Shown here one piece after another: positions 6,011-9,174 of a stretch of DNA of 9,174 nucleotides. The notes below the pieces were generated by a model. That model was not told the DNA's origin. It was given only the letters and a program-made list of their open reading frames with translations, and made no database searches. The translations under genes and the position numbers were made by a program. Numbering within the stretch: the stretch's first letter is position 1; every line of letters begins with the position of its first letter. Source of the stretch: JBGOUJ01 sp041477005 (GTDB taxonomy: Bacteria > Acidobacteriota > Terriglobia > Bryobacterales > JACQDG01); the NCBI GenBank assembly GCA_041477005.1, contig JBGOUJ010000299.1:1-9174 (forward strand), read 5' to 3'.

Positions 6011-6868
6011 CTACCTCACGGCCTTCCAGGCCAGAAACAACCCATCCGGCGGGACGTCTTCCCAATAGGAGATCAAGTCGCTCGAAACCTCGCGGCAGTG
6101 GCGGCGGAGCAGCCGCTCCATTTCCCGGCGATCGAACCATTTCTCCCAGGGCGGCGTTGCCAGCGCTCCGGTCTTTGCGATGTTCTTGTCGATAATGACG
6201 ACCCGCCCGCCCGGCCGCGTCACCCGACACATCTCAGCCACCGCGGCTTCGATCTCAACGGCGTGCTCCAGCGACTCGGTGGCATAGACCGCATCGAAGT
6301 GAGCATCTGGAAACGGCAGGTCGGTCAGCCAGCCCTGCTGGGTCCGGATGTCTTTGGGCACGTATCGCAGCATCGCGGCCGAAACGTCCAGGCCCCAGAT
6401 TTCAGCGGTCGGGTAGCGCTCTTTGAGGATCTTAGCGAACCGCCCTTTTCCGCATCCGGCATCGAGCACCCGGCGTTCTCTGAGGTCGCCGAAGAAATCG
6501 AGAATGAGGCGGACGTGGTAGATCCGCGGATCGATCGTCGACGGAAAATGCTCCTCGTTGACCGAGTCCACATCGAAAGAGGCGCGGATCTCCTCCTGCG
6601 CCGCCCGCAGCCGCCGCGCCGCGCCGGCGATCTCGAGGGCCACCGGGTCATCGGTCACCGCAGCGCCGGCGAGCCCCTGGCACGCGTCCTCGATGTGCGC
6701 CGCGGTCTCTCGCCTCCCCCACTCCCGCAGCGCCGGCGCAATCTCACAGAGAGCCGTCACCACCTGGGCCCCCGGCCGGTCCACAGCTCGCAATACCGTC
6801 TTTTCCGCGCGCTCCAATATTTTCTGGATGGGCAGCGTGCGGCTCTTCTTTGTGAATAACGGGAACAT
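6011..6868 (-). CDS. Class I SAM-dependent methyltransferase
   Basis: The 285-residue protein has a Rossmann methyltransferase core from about residue 130. Motif I is VLDAGCGKGRF at 134-144, the acidic end of strand 2 is GLDVS at 159-163, LPFPDAHFDAVYATESLEH lies at 184-202, and the motif before strand 5 is RPGGRVVIIDKN at 218-229. This is the Methyltransf_11 type, which acts on small molecules, lipids or quinones; the substrate is not readable. The first 100 or so residues are an Arg/Ala/Glu-rich helical extension with no motif I recognise, longer than in a minimal enzyme of this class. It is the first of three genes in the same direction, 97 bp ahead of the TIGR00300 gene. The ATG at 6868 has only a weak AGGTGGG upstream, so a later start is possible, though no alternative is better supported. 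Confidence 0.88.
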   Translation of the reverse strand: MFPLFTKKSRTLPIQKILERAEKTVLRAVDRPGAQVVTALCEIAPALREWGRRETAAHIEDACQGLAGAAVTDDPVALEIAGAARRLRAAQEEIRASFDVDSVNEEHFPSTIDPRIYHVRLILDFFGDLRERRVLDAGCGKGRFAKILKERYPTAEIWGLDVSAAMLRYVPKDIRTQQGWLTDLPFPDAHFDAVYATESLEHAVEIEAAVAEMCRVTRPGGRVVIIDKNIAKTGALATPPWEKWFDRREMERLLRRHCREVSSDLISYWEDVPPDGLFLAWKAVR

Positions 6869-6884
6869 GCCGGGAGACCCACCT

Positions 6885-6890
6885 ATTGTA
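6885..6890 (-). promoter_or_regulatory. Possible -10 element for the methyltransferase gene
   Basis: The minus strand reads TACAAT 16 bases before the ATG at 6868, close to the sigma-70 -10 consensus. No good -35 hexamer is found 16-18 bases further upstream, so the promoter is tentative. It would give a very short leader. Confidence 0.3.
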
Positions 6891-7008
6891 AGCCCGACGA
6901 GCCCGGATGCCGAGCGGTCACCGGCGATGCGGCGATGCCCCGCGTTACCCCTTGTTCCGCCCTGGTACGGGGAATAGAATCGAGCCCGTCGTTTAACAGC
7001 GGAAAACT

Positions 7009-7138
7009 ATGGGCACAATCAATTGGACTCGAGTGCTCCTCGGTGGCTCTTCTGAGCGGCGTGGTCTTGGCGAAGGACTGGGAAGCCGCAATGACGGCGG
7101 TGGGCCGACAGATGGTCGGAGTGGAGCGCAGATTATAA
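7009..7138 (+). pseudogene. Remnant of a small membrane protein gene (N-terminal fragment, frameshifted)
   Basis: From the ATG at 7009 the first codons read MGTINWTRVLLGG. Near 7048 the coding signal moves to another frame, where it continues LLSGVVLAKDWEAAMTAVGRQM and stops at 7136-7138. The two pieces look like the start of a conserved multi-helix membrane protein that I recall from Acidobacteria (pattern INWTRVxLGGLxAG...EFLLNGVVLAxDWxAAM). In that reading about ten codons between GG and LL are deleted, with a change of frame, and everything after the first 45 or so residues is lost. Family recognition is from memory, so it is moderate. The read-through frame joins directly to the permease remnant downstream, giving a 92-codon chimeric ORF (7009-7287) that is probably not a real gene. 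Confidence 0.5.
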
Positions 7139-7527
7139 TTTTCACCAAAGTGCTTGCCCTGTTTGCGTTGGTTCTCAGCGGTCTTGCGATGGCCGCCGAG
7201 CGCCCGATCCCGGTGAAAGTTGCGGTTGTGGCGATGTTCGAGCGTGGCGCGGACACCGGAGATCAACCCGGCGAATTCCAATACTAGGTGGAGCGCGAAA
7301 AACTGGATCGCGTGTTCCCATTACCGCACGCTTATCACGATCTACGTATGAACCGGAGAGGCGTGCTCGGGATGGTCACGGGCATCGGCACGGCGAAAGC
7401 CCGCGGCCAGCATCATGGCGGCTCGGCTTGGATCCGCCATTCGATTTGAGCAAGGCGTATTGGCTGGTGGCGGGTATCGCGGGAGTTGACCCGGCGGATG
7501 CGTCCCTCGGTTCCGCGGGGGCCCACA
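7138..7527 (+). pseudogene. Decayed purine nucleoside permease (NUP)-like gene fragment
   Basis: The translation starts with a signal-peptide-like stretch (VLALFALVLSGLAMAAERP) and then reads VKVAVVAMFERGADTGDQPGEFQY, the hallmark N-terminus of NUP-family proteins. TAG at 7285-7287 stands where the family has Trp (FQYW). Beyond it the same frame resumes VEREKLDRVFPLPHAYHDLR and GVLGMVTGIGTAKA. An extra base near 7405 shifts the frame into ASIMA (7406-7420), and another near 7421 shifts it into LGLDPPFDLSKAYWLVAGIA and GVDPADASLGSA (7422-7517). After about 7520 the similarity stops, so the remaining and larger C-terminal part is missing. No start codon in the right place is evident: the segment fuses to the previous remnant. 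NUP proteins bind or transport purine nucleosides at the cell envelope; this copy cannot make a working one. Confidence 0.82.
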
Positions 7528-7530
7528 ATC

Positions 7531-7557
7531 AGCCGCGGAGATGCAGCGACGCAGAGA
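7531..7557. repeat. Possible half of a CGCRGAG-type intergenic repeat
   Basis: Right after the point where the permease similarity ends, the sequence reads AGCCGCGGAGATGCAGCGACGCAGAG, a chain of C-G-C-(G/A)-GAG steps. Such strings commonly occur as one arm of dispersed intergenic palindromes. The matching arm is not visible here, so this may be a leftover of the event that truncated the gene. The rest of the interval to 7710 shows nothing I can assign except the -10-like site. Confidence 0.3.
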
Positions 7558-7693
7558 AGTTCCCGAGTCCGCGATTATCCTAATACTACTTGATATCCTG
7601 TGTGCGACGCGATGCGAGGGGCACTGAACTGAGATACTGCGCGTTGTCAGCAGGAATTTGGGCAACCGCCCCGGCTACGCCTCTCGCGCCCGG

Positions 7694-7701
7694 TGTACAA
7701 T
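7694..7701 (+). promoter_or_regulatory. Possible extended -10 element for the gamma-glutamyltransferase gene
   Basis: TGTACAAT resembles an extended -10 promoter element and ends nine bases before the ATG at 7711. With transcription starting about seven bases downstream, the message would be nearly leaderless, consistent with the lack of any Shine-Dalgarno sequence before this ATG. No -35 hexamer of good quality is present at the usual distance. Confidence 0.35.
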
Positions 7702-7710
7702 ACGACCGTC

Positions 7711-9174
7711 ATGAGAAGAATAGCGCTGGGTGTATTGTGGGTTGCGTTGCTGCAAGGCCAGACCTCCACGTGGCGTCCGGTGTACCTCGGGATGGACGGC
7801 ATGGTGGCGACCGCCCACTACGCAACTGCCATGGCCGGTTACAAGATGCTGGCCCAAGGCGGCAACGCCGTGGATGCGGCGGCCGCCGCCTGCTTCGCGA
7901 GCACCATCGCCGAGCCCAGCCGGTCGGGTCTTGGGGCCGATGCATTCATCCTGATTTACCGCGCCAAGACGAAGGAAGTCCTGTTCATCAACGGCGGGGG
8001 CTGGGCCCCGGAACACGCGACGGCGGAATTTTTTCAGAAGAGGGGCGGCCTGGAGCTGGACGGCGCCTTGAGTCCGGTGGTTCCCGGTGTGCCCGCTGCC
8101 CTGCTGCTGGCGCTCGAGAAGTACGGCACGCTGAAGCGCGAGCAGGTCCTCGCTCCGGCGATCGAGCTGGCCGAGCGCGGCTTCGTCGTCAGCGAGAACC
8201 TGCAAGGCGTGTTCCGCTCGAATATCCCTCGGCTCCAGGCGTTCCCGTCAAATGCGGTCTGGTTTCGCGATGGCCAGCCCGTGCGCATGGGCGACGTCAT
8301 GATCCAGAAGAATCTGGGCCGGACGCTGCGGCGGATCGCCGCCCAAGGGCGGGACGGGTTCTACAAAGGACCCACGGCGGAAAACATCGTCCAGTTTCTG
8401 GGCAAGAACGGCGGGATCATGGACGCCTCCGACCTGGCCGAATTCGCAGCCGAAGAAGCCAAACCACTCCATGTCCGTTATCGAGGCTACGATGTCTACG
8501 GCGTCGGACTTCCAACGCAGAGTCCGGTGATGCTCGAGGCGCTCAAGATCCTGGAGGGCTTCGACTTGAAAGCCATGGGGCACAATTCGGCCGACTATAT
8601 CCACCACGTCGTCGAGGCCCTGAAGCTGGCCTTTGCCGATCGTGAGGCTTACATCGGCGATCCGCGTTTCGTGAAGGGCATCCCAATCGACACGCTGCTG
8701 TCGGAGCAATACGCCGAGCGCCGGCGGGCCCTGATCCGCAAGGATCGAGCTATCGACGGCGTGGCTCCGCCGGGGCTCCAGGCTTCCACCGCGCCGCTCT
8801 ATGCGCGGGGTTCCGGAAGCCACCTGGAGCTGACGGGCGAAGCGGCGTTTCCCGACTGGATTGAGAGCTTCACCACCCACATCGATGCAGTCGACAAAGA
8901 CCGGAACATGGTCACGATCACCTCTTCTGTCGCGTCCAACTTCGGCAGCGCGATGTATGTGGATGGCGAGAACGGTGGCTTTTTTATCAACGACGTGCTG
9001 GCCCGCTTCCACCTCGACCCGCAGCATCCGAACGGCCTGGCCCCCCGCAAGCGTCCCCGCCAGACTCTGAACCCGGCCTTGGTGCTCAAGGACGGCAAGC
9101 CCTTGATGGTCTTCGGAAGTCCGGGTGGGGACACCCAGGCGCAGTCGCAATTACAGTTCTTCCTGAACTACGTG
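7711..9174 (+). CDS. ggt: Gamma-glutamyltransferase family N-terminal-nucleophile hydrolase (partial, C-terminus off window)
   Basis: 488 codons are visible and the gene runs off the right edge. MRRIALGVLWVALLQGQ is a short signal peptide, so the enzyme is probably exported. The large-subunit region has GMVATAHYATAMAGYKMLAQ and GGNAVDAAAAA (residues 27-60) and SGLGADAFIL at 72-81. The autocleavage site is FTTHIDAVDKDRNMV (387-401), with Thr388 as the likely nucleophile of the small subunit, and GSPGGDTQ is near the end. The family cleaves gamma-glutamyl bonds, for example in glutathione. The Arg that binds the glutamate carboxylate in the Escherichia coli enzyme (DFREMAP) is absent here (NGGGWAP), and the Ser-Ser pair before MSP is Gln-Thr (RPRQTLNP). 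This fits the YwrD/acylase-like side of the family, so the substrate may not be glutathione. No Shine-Dalgarno is seen; ATG at 7792 (MDGMVAT) would lose the signal peptide. Confidence 0.9.
   Translation, partial: MRRIALGVLWVALLQGQTSTWRPVYLGMDGMVATAHYATAMAGYKMLAQGGNAVDAAAAACFASTIAEPSRSGLGADAFILIYRAKTKEVLFINGGGWAPEHATAEFFQKRGGLELDGALSPVVPGVPAALLLALEKYGTLKREQVLAPAIELAERGFVVSENLQGVFRSNIPRLQAFPSNAVWFRDGQPVRMGDVMIQKNLGRTLRRIAAQGRDGFYKGPTAENIVQFLGKNGGIMDASDLAEFAAEEAKPLHVRYRGYDVYGVGLPTQSPVMLEALKILEGFDLKAMGHNSADYIHHVVEALKLAFADREAYIGDPRFVKGIPIDTLLSEQYAERRRALIRKDRAIDGVAPPGLQASTAPLYARGSGSHLELTGEAAFPDWIESFTTHIDAVDKDRNMVTITSSVASNFGSAMYVDGENGGFFINDVLARFHLDPQHPNGLAPRKRPRQTLNPALVLKDGKPLMVFGSPGGDTQAQSQLQFFLNYV

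Noticed and set aside
3358..6868. A new three-gene pathway of methyltransferase, TIGR00300 protein and Tat hydrolase
   Set aside because: The genes are co-directional but separated by 97 and 159 bp, one gap holding a repeat; their families have no known shared substrate and the products act in different compartments.
7009..7287. 92-residue protein with a signal-like segment as an intact small gene
   Set aside because: It joins fragments of two families, and permease-like coding similarity continues past its TAG stop.

Overview
This is a high-GC bacterial chromosome segment. The gene set and the look of the proteins suggest a soil-type Acidobacteriota, perhaps near Bryobacter/Solibacter: an ExeA-type ATPase fused to a TonB-like tail, a Tat-exported alpha/beta hydrolase, and a gamma-glutamyltransferase with non-canonical residues. 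That placement is inference from protein family style, because there is no rRNA gene or other marker in the window.

Layout from left to right. Positions 1-2333 (minus strand) hold most of one large gene, cut by the left edge. It encodes an AAA ATPase of the ExeA/GspA type, followed by 31 tandem five-residue units, one membrane helix, a Pro/Ser/Ala-rich linker and the beginning of a TonB C-terminal-like domain. A 297-bp gap with short nested repeats separates it from a divergent pair on the plus strand: a 62-residue two-helix membrane protein (2631-2819) and a SpoU/TrmH-family RNA methyltransferase (2816-3373), joined by an ATGA overlap.

Three minus-strand genes follow. In transcription order they are a class I SAM-dependent methyltransferase (6868-6011), a TIGR00300/LOR-SDH family protein related to nickel-pincer-nucleotide-dependent ornithine cyclodeaminase (5913-4687), and a Tat-exported serine hydrolase (4527-3358). 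The hydrolase gene ends 16 bp inside the end of the RNA methyltransferase gene. The gaps of 97 and 159 bp, the second holding a degenerate palindromic repeat, leave it open whether the three form one transcription unit. I see no obvious shared pathway.

The 842 bp from 6869 to 7710 contain no intact gene but are not empty. They hold decayed remains of at least two genes on the plus strand: the N-terminal fragment of a small membrane protein (7009-7138) and a fragment of a purine nucleoside permease-like (NUP) gene (7138-7527) with an amber stop, two frameshifts and a lost 3' part. From 7711 to the right edge runs a secreted gamma-glutamyltransferase-family enzyme, missing its C-terminus.

The two observations most worth following up are the pentapeptide-repeat ATPase/TonB fusion and the decayed permease locus. 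I found no rRNA, tRNA, CRISPR array, transposase or phage gene, and nothing that convincingly forms a new multi-gene system.
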